Below, piece by piece: positions 24,170 to 31,818 of a DNA stretch of 64,000 bases; within the stretch, counting starts at the first letter, position 1; each line of letters opens with the position of its first letter. The notes under the pieces were generated by a model. That model had not been told where the DNA came from. It did not search any database and was given only the letters and a program-made list of their open reading frames with translations. The stretch spans positions 1 through 64,000 of the forward strand of contig CACYVN010000001.1 of NCBI GenBank assembly GCA_902777855.1, read 5' to 3'. The translations under genes were made by a program, and so were the position numbers. This stretch comes from an uncultured bacterium. GTDB lineage: Bacteria; Cyanobacteriota; Vampirovibrionia; Gastranaerophilales; Gastranaerophilaceae.

Positions 24170-25237
24170 TTATTTTGAAATTAAACCTATATTTTTAAAT
24201 CTCAAATGAATTTTATTAAATTTATCTATATAGTGTTTTTGCTTTTTCCCAGGCAAAGAAGAACGCATTTTATATTCGTAATATTTAAACCAATCAGGTT
24301 TTAAAATTTCTAAAATAGTTTTTCTGAATACGTTGAAAAGTAATTGTTCATAAAATGGAGTTTTTCTTGCATAGTGCCAAAAAATTTCCGCATACTCATC
24401 GTTAAAATAATCCCATGGCTTTCTCGGCCCTGAATAATGCACGATATAAGGATTTTTAGAGGCTTCAATATAATTTCTTTTATAATCTCCGGTAATGTTA
24501 GCTTTGAAAATAGAATATTCAAAACTATCCAACATAAAATTCCACTTATTATGCACAAGTTTGACACAACCATCAAAAATGATGTTCATAATATCTTGAT
24601 CTAAGAACCAAAAATCTTTTGTTTTAAAAGCTGATAATAACATTGATTTATATGAATCACAATTTATATTTTTCAGATTAAAAATAACAAATCCCGCATT
24701 AAAATAATTTTTTGGTTCTACTAATTTTAGGGTATTTACCATGTAATTTTTTCGTTCTGGTTGAACATCAAGTATTGAAGATACCGTATCAGTAACAGCA
24801 ATTAAGGCTTTATTTCCAAAATCAATATCAAACAATTCCTCAATGCTGTAATTTGTACACATATCCGTATCAAGATACATTACTTTTTCGTAGTCAGGCA
24901 TTATGAACGGTATAAACAAACGGTAAAATGTTGCTATACTCCAATAGCCTTTCGCCTTAAATTTGCATTCCGAGAAATTTTTACTTATATAATCGGTTAC
25001 GTCAATAAATCTCAAACTAAAATTATCAGGCAGCATATTTTTCAATAAAAATTTATTACGTTCACTGATATCATTTGCAAAAACGAGCAAATCATATTTA
25101 CGTTTAGGATTAGAATTATCAATAATAGACCGAAGTAAAACCCCAAAATATTTTGCATAATTATTATCAGGGCAAAATACAATATTAATTGAATCTTTAT
25201 CATTAAAAGCAGGTTCTACAACAAAATCTTCATTCAT
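24170..25237 (-). CDS. GT8-family glycosyltransferase
   Basis: About 355 residues from ATG 25237. INIVFCPDNNYAKYFGVLLRS and the DTD of KVMYLDTDMCTNYS (metal and nucleotide-sugar binding DxD) identify family GT8; a HYSGPRKPWDY segment near the end is the usual C-terminal motif. It probably adds galactose or glucose to LPS or another surface glycan. The 25273 start would be TTG and overlap the upstream gene, so 25237 is preferred (ggag 12 bases upstream). It is co-transcribed with the GT2 gene. Confidence 0.85.
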   Translation of the reverse strand: MNEDFVVEPAFNDKDSINIVFCPDNNYAKYFGVLLRSIIDNSNPKRKYDLLVFANDISERNKFLLKNMLPDNFSLRFIDVTDYISKNFSECKFKAKGYWSIATFYRLFIPFIMPDYEKVMYLDTDMCTNYSIEELFDIDFGNKALIAVTDTVSSILDVQPERKNYMVNTLKLVEPKNYFNAGFVIFNLKNINCDSYKSMLLSAFKTKDFWFLDQDIMNIIFDGCVKLVHNKWNFMLDSFEYSIFKANITGDYKRNYIEASKNPYIVHYSGPRKPWDYFNDEYAEIFWHYARKTPFYEQLLFNVFRKTILEILKPDWFKYYEYKMRSSLPGKKQKHYIDKFNKIHLRFKNIGLISK

Positions 25238-25245
25238 ATGCCCAA

Positions 25246-26109
25246 CTAACTCCTCTCTAAAACAGAATTCCAAGTTATCAGGTTAAATAAAATATTTTTA
25301 CGCTTATTATTCCTTGTAATTGTCTTAAACAATGTAAGTCCGAATAATTTATATTTCTTAGTGCATGCTTCAAGCATATTTATATCCACTCCTTTATCCA
25401 AGAAAAATTCAAGCATAGATGCTTCAGCTTTTTTAAAATCAAATCTTGCTTTTGTCGATTTCACAGTAATTAAACTTCCATGTAATTTACGATAGAAATA
25501 AACAACATCAGGGACACTAACTAATTTTGGCATATAATATAAATATTTGTGAGTGACACAAACATCTTCATATATCATTCCTTCGGGAAATTCTACACCG
25601 GAATCAAGCAAACTCTTTCGCTTGTACAATTTATTCCAAACATGATTCAAATCAGGCAACGCACATAAATTCAATTTTTTAACATAATCCGTTTCAACTT
25701 CTTCCTTTTCAATTTTCAAAATATATTTAGATTTTTTTTCATTACCTCTAATAATACTCGCTACCGCAATATCGGCATTATTTCTTTCACAAGCATCATA
25801 AAGTTTTTCAAAATAATCACTATTTATCAGATAATCATCAGAATCAACAAATGCAATGTAATCACCTTTTGATAAATCGACTCCTTTATTTCTTGATACT
25901 GAAGGACCACTATTTTGTTGATTTATAATTACAAATCTTTCATCCTTTGATGCATACTCTTTTAAAATATCCAAAGAATTATCCGTGGACCCATCATTTA
26001 TGCAAATTATTTCAATATCTTTTATTGTCTGATTTACAATACTGTCAAGACATGCTCTGAGATATTTTTCTACATTATATACAGGTATTATTATTGAAAT
26101 TTTCGGCAT
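25246..26109 (-). CDS. GT2-family glycosyltransferase
   Basis: 287 residues. ISIIIPVYNVEKYLRACLDS, ICINDGSTDNSLDIL and the DSDD of IAFVDSDDYL are the GT-A fold and metal-binding motifs of GT2. It makes a surface polysaccharide together with the GT8 gene, whose start lies 8 bases after its stop. The 5' region shares an operator-like palindrome region with the divergent XRE gene. Confidence 0.88.
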   Translation of the reverse strand: MPKISIIIPVYNVEKYLRACLDSIVNQTIKDIEIICINDGSTDNSLDILKEYASKDERFVIINQQNSGPSVSRNKGVDLSKGDYIAFVDSDDYLINSDYFEKLYDACERNNADIAVASIIRGNEKKSKYILKIEKEEVETDYVKKLNLCALPDLNHVWNKLYKRKSLLDSGVEFPEGMIYEDVCVTHKYLYYMPKLVSVPDVVYFYRKLHGSLITVKSTKARFDFKKAEASMLEFFLDKGVDINMLEACTKKYKLFGLTLFKTITRNNKRKNILFNLITWNSVLERS

Positions 26110-26118
26110 ATTTGTTCT

Positions 26119-26187
26119 CTTATTGACTACATTTTATTCAAGCACGAAAAAATTTAGTAGTCAATAAGACTACATAAAAAAGTAGAG
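26119..26187. promoter_or_regulatory. Inverted-repeat operator region between GT2 and XRE genes
   Basis: A perfect 12-bp inverted repeat cttattgactac (26119-26130) / gtagtcaataag (26157-26168) with a 26-base spacer. A further gactac (26168-26173) and agtag (26181-26185) extend the set. The half-site GACTAC recurs at least three times between the divergent genes, so binding by the XRE protein is plausible. Confidence 0.5.
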
Positions 26188-26208
26188 AAGTAATTTAATA
26201 TTTAAATT

Positions 26209-26427
26209 ATGAACAATCAGACTACAAAAATTTACTCCTTAGGGAGAAATATTTTTAATAAGAGGAGAGAATGCGGATATTCACAAAACAAGCTGGCAGA
26301 AATACTTGATATTTCAAGGGAACATCTTGCTAAAATTGAAACCGCAAAAAGAACGGTTAGTTTAGATTTACTCATAAACATTGCTGATACACTGAATGTT
26401 AAAGTTCGTGACTTAATTGATTTTTAA
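26209..26427 (+). CDS. XRE-family transcriptional regulator
   Basis: 72 residues, almost entirely a Cro/C1-type helix-turn-helix (RRECGYSQNKLAEILDISRE then HLAKIETAKRTVSLDLLI). It probably represses itself and perhaps the divergent glycosyltransferases through the GACTAC half-sites. No ribosome site is obvious near the ATG. The next gene starts 26 bases downstream from its own promoter. Confidence 0.8.
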   Translation: MNNQTTKIYSLGRNIFNKRRECGYSQNKLAEILDISREHLAKIETAKRTVSLDLLINIADTLNVKVRDLIDF

Positions 26428-26444
26428 ATTCAGTCCTATATAAT
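26417..26444 (+). promoter_or_regulatory. Promoter at the end of the XRE gene
   Basis: -35 ttgatt (26417-26422), 16-base spacer and -10 tataat (26439-26444). The predicted start is about 26451, only three or so bases before the ATG at 26454, so the message would be almost leaderless. Confidence 0.55.
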
Positions 26445-26453
26445 TAATACATT

Positions 26454-26975
26454 ATGGCAGATAAAATTATTATATTTTCAGGGAAACAGTATAGCGGGAA
26501 AGATACCGCAGCAAAGATTATGCTTGAACTTATGCCTGATTACAGGCGTTGTGCCATGGGTGATATTATAAAACTCACTTACGGAAAAGAAAAAGGGCTT
26601 ACATACGAGGAAATAGAGAAAAATAAACCGCTTTACAGGCAAGATTTAATTAACTTGGGTAACTGGGGCAGAGCTCAGCATCCTGATTACTGGCTGAAAA
26701 AAATTCTTGAACAGGACGGGAATATCATGGTAACAGATGTTCGTGTTCAGCACGAATACGATATGTTCAAAGCTGCCGGCGCCATTGCAATACGAGTTGA
26801 AGCATCAAGAGACACAAGATTAAACAGAGGCGGTTCTTTGACAGGCGAAAACGATGTCACGGAAATCGGTTTAGACCATATAAAAGGCTGGGATTATGTA
26901 ATTGATAACAACTCGGATTATGAAAATCTGAAAAAACAGGTAATTTGGATAGTTAAGGAGTTAAAAAACAAATAA
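26454..26975 (+). CDS. P-loop (deoxy)nucleotide monophosphate kinase-like protein
   Basis: 173 residues. Walker A GKQYSGKDTAA at residues 10-20 and a later VTDVRVQHEYDMFKAAGAI segment match the dNMP kinase / phosphomevalonate-kinase-like branch of P-loop kinases. SRDTRLNRGG may be the lid. The substrate is not certain. Its stop overlaps the helicase start (taatg), so the two are translationally coupled. Confidence 0.65.
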   Translation: MADKIIIFSGKQYSGKDTAAKIMLELMPDYRRCAMGDIIKLTYGKEKGLTYEEIEKNKPLYRQDLINLGNWGRAQHPDYWLKKILEQDGNIMVTDVRVQHEYDMFKAAGAIAIRVEASRDTRLNRGGSLTGENDVTEIGLDHIKGWDYVIDNNSDYENLKKQVIWIVKELKNK

Positions 26976-29269
26976 TGAGTGAGTTCCCGTTTGAACTTGA
27001 CGATTTTCAAAAGGACGCATGTGAGATAATTGACAACGGCGAAAGCGTTGTCGTCTGCGCTCCGACTGGTGCTGGAAAAACTGTTATCGCTCAGCACGCA
27101 ATAAATAATGCCTTAAAAGAAAATGTGCGCATATTTTACACCACACCATTGAAAGCCCTCTCAAACCAAAAATTCTATGATTTTTGCGAACAGTACGGGC
27201 AGGATAATGTCGGACTTTTGACAGGCGACACAACGATTAACCGTGGGGCACAAATTGTCATTATGACAACGGAAGTATTCCGCAATATGCTTTATGGCAC
27301 AAATTTCGGAGCAGTTGCGGATAACTTAAAAGATGTTAAATATGTTGTATTAGACGAAGTTCACTATATGAACGATGAGCAAAGGGGTACGGTTTGGGAA
27401 GAAAGTATAATCTATTGCCCCACTAATATTCAGCTAATTGCACTTTCGGCAACCGTTGCAAACGGTCAGGAACTTACCGACTGGATAAATACAGTTCATT
27501 CAAAAACGAAACTGGTTAATACCGATTTCCGCCCGGTGCCGCTAAGATATTATTATTTTTACAGTTCTCAGCCGTTAAAACTTTTACCGCTTTTGACACC
27601 ATCAGGGCAATTAAATACGAAAATTCGTCCCGAGAAACCGCAATGGGCAAAGGGCGGTCGGGACAAGCGCAAAAAATCTTACGTTAAACAAATCATTTCA
27701 AACCTTTATAATCAGGATATGCTACCTGCGATATTTTTCACTTTTTCACGCAAAAAGTGTGATGAACAGATGGAAAAATGTTCGGGTTTAGAGCTTAACA
27801 CAAAAGAAGAACAGCAAAAAATCAAAGAATTTATTGACGAATTTATCGCAGATAACCCGCACCTGTACGGCAATAAAAACATTGAATATTTAATACAGGG
27901 GGTTGCATCTCACCATGCCGGACTTTTGCCTGCTTGGAAAAATCTTGTTGAAAAACTTTTTCAGCAGGGTTTGATTAAAGTCGTATTTGCAACAGAAACT
28001 CTTGCTGCAGGGATAAACATGCCTGCACGCTCTACTGTTATAAGTTCAGTGAGCAAACGCACAGATTCGGGACATCGTATGCTTACGGCTAACGAATTTT
28101 TGCAGATGTCGGGCAGGGCAGGGCGCAGAGGAATGGATGAAGTCGGATATGTAACCGTTGTAGGAACATCATTTCAGTCGCCCGAAGAAGTTGCAAACCT
28201 CGTTCAAAGCGGTTCTAACCCCTTAGAGAGTAAATTTTCTCCAAGTTATTCGATGGTATTAAACCTGTTGCAGAGATTTGATTTGGACGAATCAAAAGAG
28301 TTAATTTTAAAAAGTTTCGGGTATTATTCATCAGATTACAGGCTCAAACCGATTCTTGCAATGCTGGACAGTTATGACAGAGAACTTGAAGAACGTGCTT
28401 TTGTTTGCCCTTACAAGCAAACTGATGAAGATTTGCAAAAATATGATCGCATAAGATTTTTATACGTTCAGAACAGACAGACTTATAAAAAAATTCTTGC
28501 GCAGGAAAAGAAAAGAAAACGTCAGCTCTCACCCGAGGTTATTGAATTTGGTCAGCGAAACAAAGACGAATTGAAACAAATGCAGTCTTTTGCATGCGAC
28601 AATTGTAAATTTTACAAAAAGCACTCGAAAAATATTGAGGTTATAAAGCGTATAGAATCAAAGAAAAACCAGCTTTTGCGTGAAATCGAAAAACAAAAAG
28701 ATATTTACTGGAACAAATTTCTTGCCCACCGCAAAGTTTTGGAAGAATACGGTTATTTGGTAAACGATTACCCCACGGATAAAGGCAAAACAACTTCTCA
28801 GATAAGAAGTGAAAACGAACTCTATCTTGCGGAAATTCTTTTCTCGGGACTTTTGGAAGAACTCACCCCGTCAGCGCTTGCAGGTGTGCTTTGTGCTATC
28901 ACAACAGAAGATTTGAGAATGGAAATTCCTTATGTTCCGTTTAGTGAAAATGTCAGAAAAACTTTGAATAAAATCAGAAATATTAAACGTAAATTGGAAA
29001 AAATACAAAATTATTACGACATTGAATCTCCGCTTTATATAAACCCGTATTTCAGTTCAATGATAGAACTCTGGGTTGAGGGCGCAGAGTGGGATACCAT
29101 AACCGGTTCAATGCGTGATGTCGGCGAAGGTGATATTGTAAGAGCCTTTAAACGCACGGTTGATGTTTTAAGACAATTAACAGTTATTGATAACATCCCT
29201 GAATCGCTTGTTTTCACCGCAAGGGAAGCCATTGAAAAAATCATGCGCGAACCGGTTAATGTGGATTAA
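26975..29269 (+). CDS. SKI2/MTR4-like DEVH RNA helicase
   Basis: 764 residues. Motif I APTGAGKT, motif Ia TTPLKALSNQKF, motif II DEVHYM, motif III SATVANG, and motif VI QMSGRAGRRG of superfamily 2 are all present. A DSH/Ski2 C-terminal region ends the protein. CDNCKFYKKH is a likely extra Cys site near residue 545. This class is common in cyanobacteria and actinobacteria and is thought to work in RNA turnover. Its stop overlaps the convergent GntR-like gene at ttaattaa. Confidence 0.88.
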   Translation: MSEFPFELDDFQKDACEIIDNGESVVVCAPTGAGKTVIAQHAINNALKENVRIFYTTPLKALSNQKFYDFCEQYGQDNVGLLTGDTTINRGAQIVIMTTEVFRNMLYGTNFGAVADNLKDVKYVVLDEVHYMNDEQRGTVWEESIIYCPTNIQLIALSATVANGQELTDWINTVHSKTKLVNTDFRPVPLRYYYFYSSQPLKLLPLLTPSGQLNTKIRPEKPQWAKGGRDKRKKSYVKQIISNLYNQDMLPAIFFTFSRKKCDEQMEKCSGLELNTKEEQQKIKEFIDEFIADNPHLYGNKNIEYLIQGVASHHAGLLPAWKNLVEKLFQQGLIKVVFATETLAAGINMPARSTVISSVSKRTDSGHRMLTANEFLQMSGRAGRRGMDEVGYVTVVGTSFQSPEEVANLVQSGSNPLESKFSPSYSMVLNLLQRFDLDESKELILKSFGYYSSDYRLKPILAMLDSYDRELEERAFVCPYKQTDEDLQKYDRIRFLYVQNRQTYKKILAQEKKRKRQLSPEVIEFGQRNKDELKQMQSFACDNCKFYKKHSKNIEVIKRIESKKNQLLREIEKQKDIYWNKFLAHRKVLEEYGYLVNDYPTDKGKTTSQIRSENELYLAEILFSGLLEELTPSALAGVLCAITTEDLRMEIPYVPFSENVRKTLNKIRNIKRKLEKIQNYYDIESPLYINPYFSSMIELWVEGAEWDTITGSMRDVGEGDIVRAFKRTVDVLRQLTVIDNIPESLVFTAREAIEKIMREPVNVD

Positions 29270-30426
29270 TTAACCCCTTGTTCTTCCATGACATACTGGG
29301 GGTTTACAGCAAGCCATTTGAAAGTCTGCTGTTCAATTTCGGGAATATCAATAATGAATGTTCCGCCGTAACGTCCTCTTGAAAAAACAAGATAACCTTC
29401 TTTTGCAAGGTTATGAAATGCTTTGCGGATGGTGTTCGGACTTAAATCGAGCATCCTTGACATCTCAATAATTGAGGGCAATTTTTCTCCGATATCATAT
29501 TCTTCCGCAATCATACGTTTAATTCTGTTTTGAGTTTTTTCATAATGATAAAATGCCGTATCCTTTGCAGGTGCAAATATTGACATCTCAGGTTTGGCAC
29601 TAACCGAATCATCATTAGGCAATTTTATAACCGTCGTACCGTACTTCCCTCGTCTCGGAAGCAGAATACCTCTGTCTGCCAAAATTTTCAGCGAATCGTG
29701 CACTGTTTTTATACTTGCCTTTAAAGACTGAGCTAATACAGAATGTGGCGGGATTTTATCACCTGTTTTAAGGTTGTTTGAAATATAATTTTCCAAATCT
29801 TTAACCACCATATCTACTAATGTCTTTGATTTTGAAGGAAATTCTTTTGCAATATCAAAATCGAGACTTTTTAATACCCAACCGTATTCGTTTGCATTTT
29901 TAAATTTGTGTTCCAAAATTCCCTGTGCGCATAAATAATCAAGCGCAAGACGAGTTGTATTTGAACTATATCCGATTATTGAGGCAATTGCTCTTGATGA
30001 AGGTAACGTCATTCCTATTTTATAGCCACCGTTTAAAATATTTCTTTTTATGATTTCAGATGCCATATCACGTTTTGAGGTGAGTTTCCTCATTGTTGTT
30101 ACAGGCTTCTTGTAATCACGAACCAATGTTCCGATACACTGTTTTGATTCAACATATCCCATATCTTCAATATAGCGGAAAGCATTTTGCATAGTGCCGA
30201 TACTAACCCCCAATTTATAGGCAAATTCAGCCTTTGAAGGCAATAAATTATTAATTTCTATTTTGTTATTTTTAAGACCAAGCTCTATGTATTTCATAAG
30301 CCATTTACCGATTACCACTGATTTTGACTCGCAAATATTCTTTAAATCCGGTAAATTTATATCAACCTGAGAGATATCAATAGCCTTAAAACCTGATTTT
30401 TTAGGGAAAATATATTCTTTATTCAT
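29266..30426 (-). CDS. Regulator with four tandem GntR-type winged helices
   Basis: 386 residues. Four copies of the GntR winged helix-turn-helix occur at about 38-104, 118-186, 202-268 and 296-360. Each has the LPS-x-LA...GVS-x-T...AL-x-L...G core: LLPSKAEFAYKLGVS, TLPSSRAIASIIGYS, KIPPHSVLAQSLKAS and KLPSIIEMSRMLDLS. No effector-binding domain (FadR, UTRA or aminotransferase) is present. Usual GntR proteins have one such domain. The repeats differ strongly from each other, so the duplication is old. A promoter with a tacactatgtgta palindrome in its spacer lies upstream, which suggests autoregulation. Confidence 0.85.
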   Translation of the reverse strand: MNKEYIFPKKSGFKAIDISQVDINLPDLKNICESKSVVIGKWLMKYIELGLKNNKIEINNLLPSKAEFAYKLGVSIGTMQNAFRYIEDMGYVESKQCIGTLVRDYKKPVTTMRKLTSKRDMASEIIKRNILNGGYKIGMTLPSSRAIASIIGYSSNTTRLALDYLCAQGILEHKFKNANEYGWVLKSLDFDIAKEFPSKSKTLVDMVVKDLENYISNNLKTGDKIPPHSVLAQSLKASIKTVHDSLKILADRGILLPRRGKYGTTVIKLPNDDSVSAKPEMSIFAPAKDTAFYHYEKTQNRIKRMIAEEYDIGEKLPSIIEMSRMLDLSPNTIRKAFHNLAKEGYLVFSRGRYGGTFIIDIPEIEQQTFKWLAVNPQYVMEEQGVN

Positions 30427-30450
30427 TACTTTCTGCCTCTTTTGATTTTA

Positions 30451-30479
30451 ATGATACACTATGTGTAAAAAAACATCAA
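30451..30479 (-). promoter_or_regulatory. Promoter and palindromic operator of the four-wing regulator
   Basis: On the minus strand -35 ttgatg (30474-30479), a 17-base spacer and -10 tatcat (30451-30456). The palindrome tacac-tat-gtgta (30455-30467) overlaps the -10 and the spacer. An operator at this place would block polymerase, as in autorepressors. Confidence 0.65.
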
Positions 30480-30573
30480 GATATTTTTTGCTATCTTATG
30501 TATAATTTTAAAAATTATTTACAAAATTTAAACCTGTGTTGACGGTTCAGGGAAAATATTCAATACTGTTTAT

Positions 30574-31746
30574 ATGGCAAAGCAGAAAGTTATAGCACTT
30601 GTAGATTGTGATTCGTTTTTTGTATCGTGTGAACAAAAACGCAACATCGCATTAAAAAACAAACCGGTTTGTGTGTTATCTAACCCTGACGGCTGTGTAA
30701 TATCCCGTTCAAAAGAGGCAAAACAGATGGGAGTACGGATGGGGGAACCATATTTTATGGCTAAAAAAGAACATGCCGGAGCTATTTATCCCGTTGCTGA
30801 TCACGAATACTATTCTCAAGTATCGAGTCAGGTTATGTCTGTTTTGCAGGATTTCAGCCCCAATGTACAGATTTATTCGGTTGACGAAGCATTTGTTGAT
30901 TTAACAGGATTAGAACGGCTTTATAAAAAAAAATACTACGAACTTGCACAGTTGTTAAGGAAAAGAGTACTTGATGAGGTTGATATACCGGTATCAATCG
31001 GGATAAGTTCGTCAAAAACACTTGCCAAACTTGCTTCGGATAAAGCTAAAAACATTGACTCGCATATCTATCATATCAATATGCATGACATATTACAAGA
31101 ACTTGAAAACACCAAAATTGAAGAAATTTGGGGAATCGGAAGACGATTAACAGACAGGATGAAGAAAAACGGAATAATTACTGCGCTTGAACTTGTCAAT
31201 AAATCTGATGAATGGCTTGATAAACAAATCGGAATCAACGGAATAGAATTGCGCCACGAACTTTTAGGAGAAATGACTTCACCTGTAATAAACGAAACTT
31301 CAACTCCGAAATCCATTCAGAATACAAGAGCCTTCGGAATTTTTACCTCAGATTTTAATTTCATAAAAAACGAACTTAATATGCATATACACACATCTTG
31401 CCGAAAATTACGACACTATGATACAAAGTGCCTGCAAGTTGGAGTAATGCTCAGGACAAAAGATTTTAGAGTGTTTTACACAAAAAAAGATATGGAAACT
31501 CCGACGGATTTTGAACTTGAAATTTCAAAAGTCGCAATAGAACTTTTGAAAGAAATTTACAACCCGAATATTTTATACAGGGCAACAGGTGTGATATTAG
31601 AAAAAATCGGCGAACAAGGAACGCACCAGCTTTCGCTTTATACTGATAGCGAACAAAGCGAAAAACAACGCAAATTAACCCAATGTTTTGATAAACTTGA
31701 ACAAAAAATGGGCAAAAATATCGTAAAAATCGGGTTTATTAAATAG
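30574..31746 (+). CDS. Y-family translesion DNA polymerase (UmuC/DinB-like)
   Basis: 390 residues. LVDCDSFFVSCEQ and YSVDEAFVDLTG hold the catalytic acids of Y-family polymerases; SIGISSSKTLAKLASDKAK and the helix-hairpin-helix IEEIWGIGRRLTDRMKKNGI follow. The length, without a long C-terminus, is nearer to UmuC than to DinB. No umuD-like gene is adjacent. A possible promoter (ttgacg, 17 bases, aatact) places the start on the ATG, and no ribosome site is visible. It copies damaged DNA with low fidelity. Confidence 0.88.
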   Translation: MAKQKVIALVDCDSFFVSCEQKRNIALKNKPVCVLSNPDGCVISRSKEAKQMGVRMGEPYFMAKKEHAGAIYPVADHEYYSQVSSQVMSVLQDFSPNVQIYSVDEAFVDLTGLERLYKKKYYELAQLLRKRVLDEVDIPVSIGISSSKTLAKLASDKAKNIDSHIYHINMHDILQELENTKIEEIWGIGRRLTDRMKKNGIITALELVNKSDEWLDKQIGINGIELRHELLGEMTSPVINETSTPKSIQNTRAFGIFTSDFNFIKNELNMHIHTSCRKLRHYDTKCLQVGVMLRTKDFRVFYTKKDMETPTDFELEISKVAIELLKEIYNPNILYRATGVILEKIGEQGTHQLSLYTDSEQSEKQRKLTQCFDKLEQKMGKNIVKIGFIK

Positions 31747-31760
31747 GTTTTGTAAAAAGT

Positions 31761-31790
31761 TTGACATGACTGCTATCTTCTTGGCATAAT
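31761..31790 (+). promoter_or_regulatory. Promoter of the smc operon
   Basis: Consensus -35 ttgaca (31761-31766), 18-base spacer and -10 cataat (31785-31790), putting the start near 31797, 22 bases before the smc ATG. Confidence 0.65.
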
Positions 31791-31818
31791 AGAGAGGATA
31801 TCATACTTGGGATAGTTT

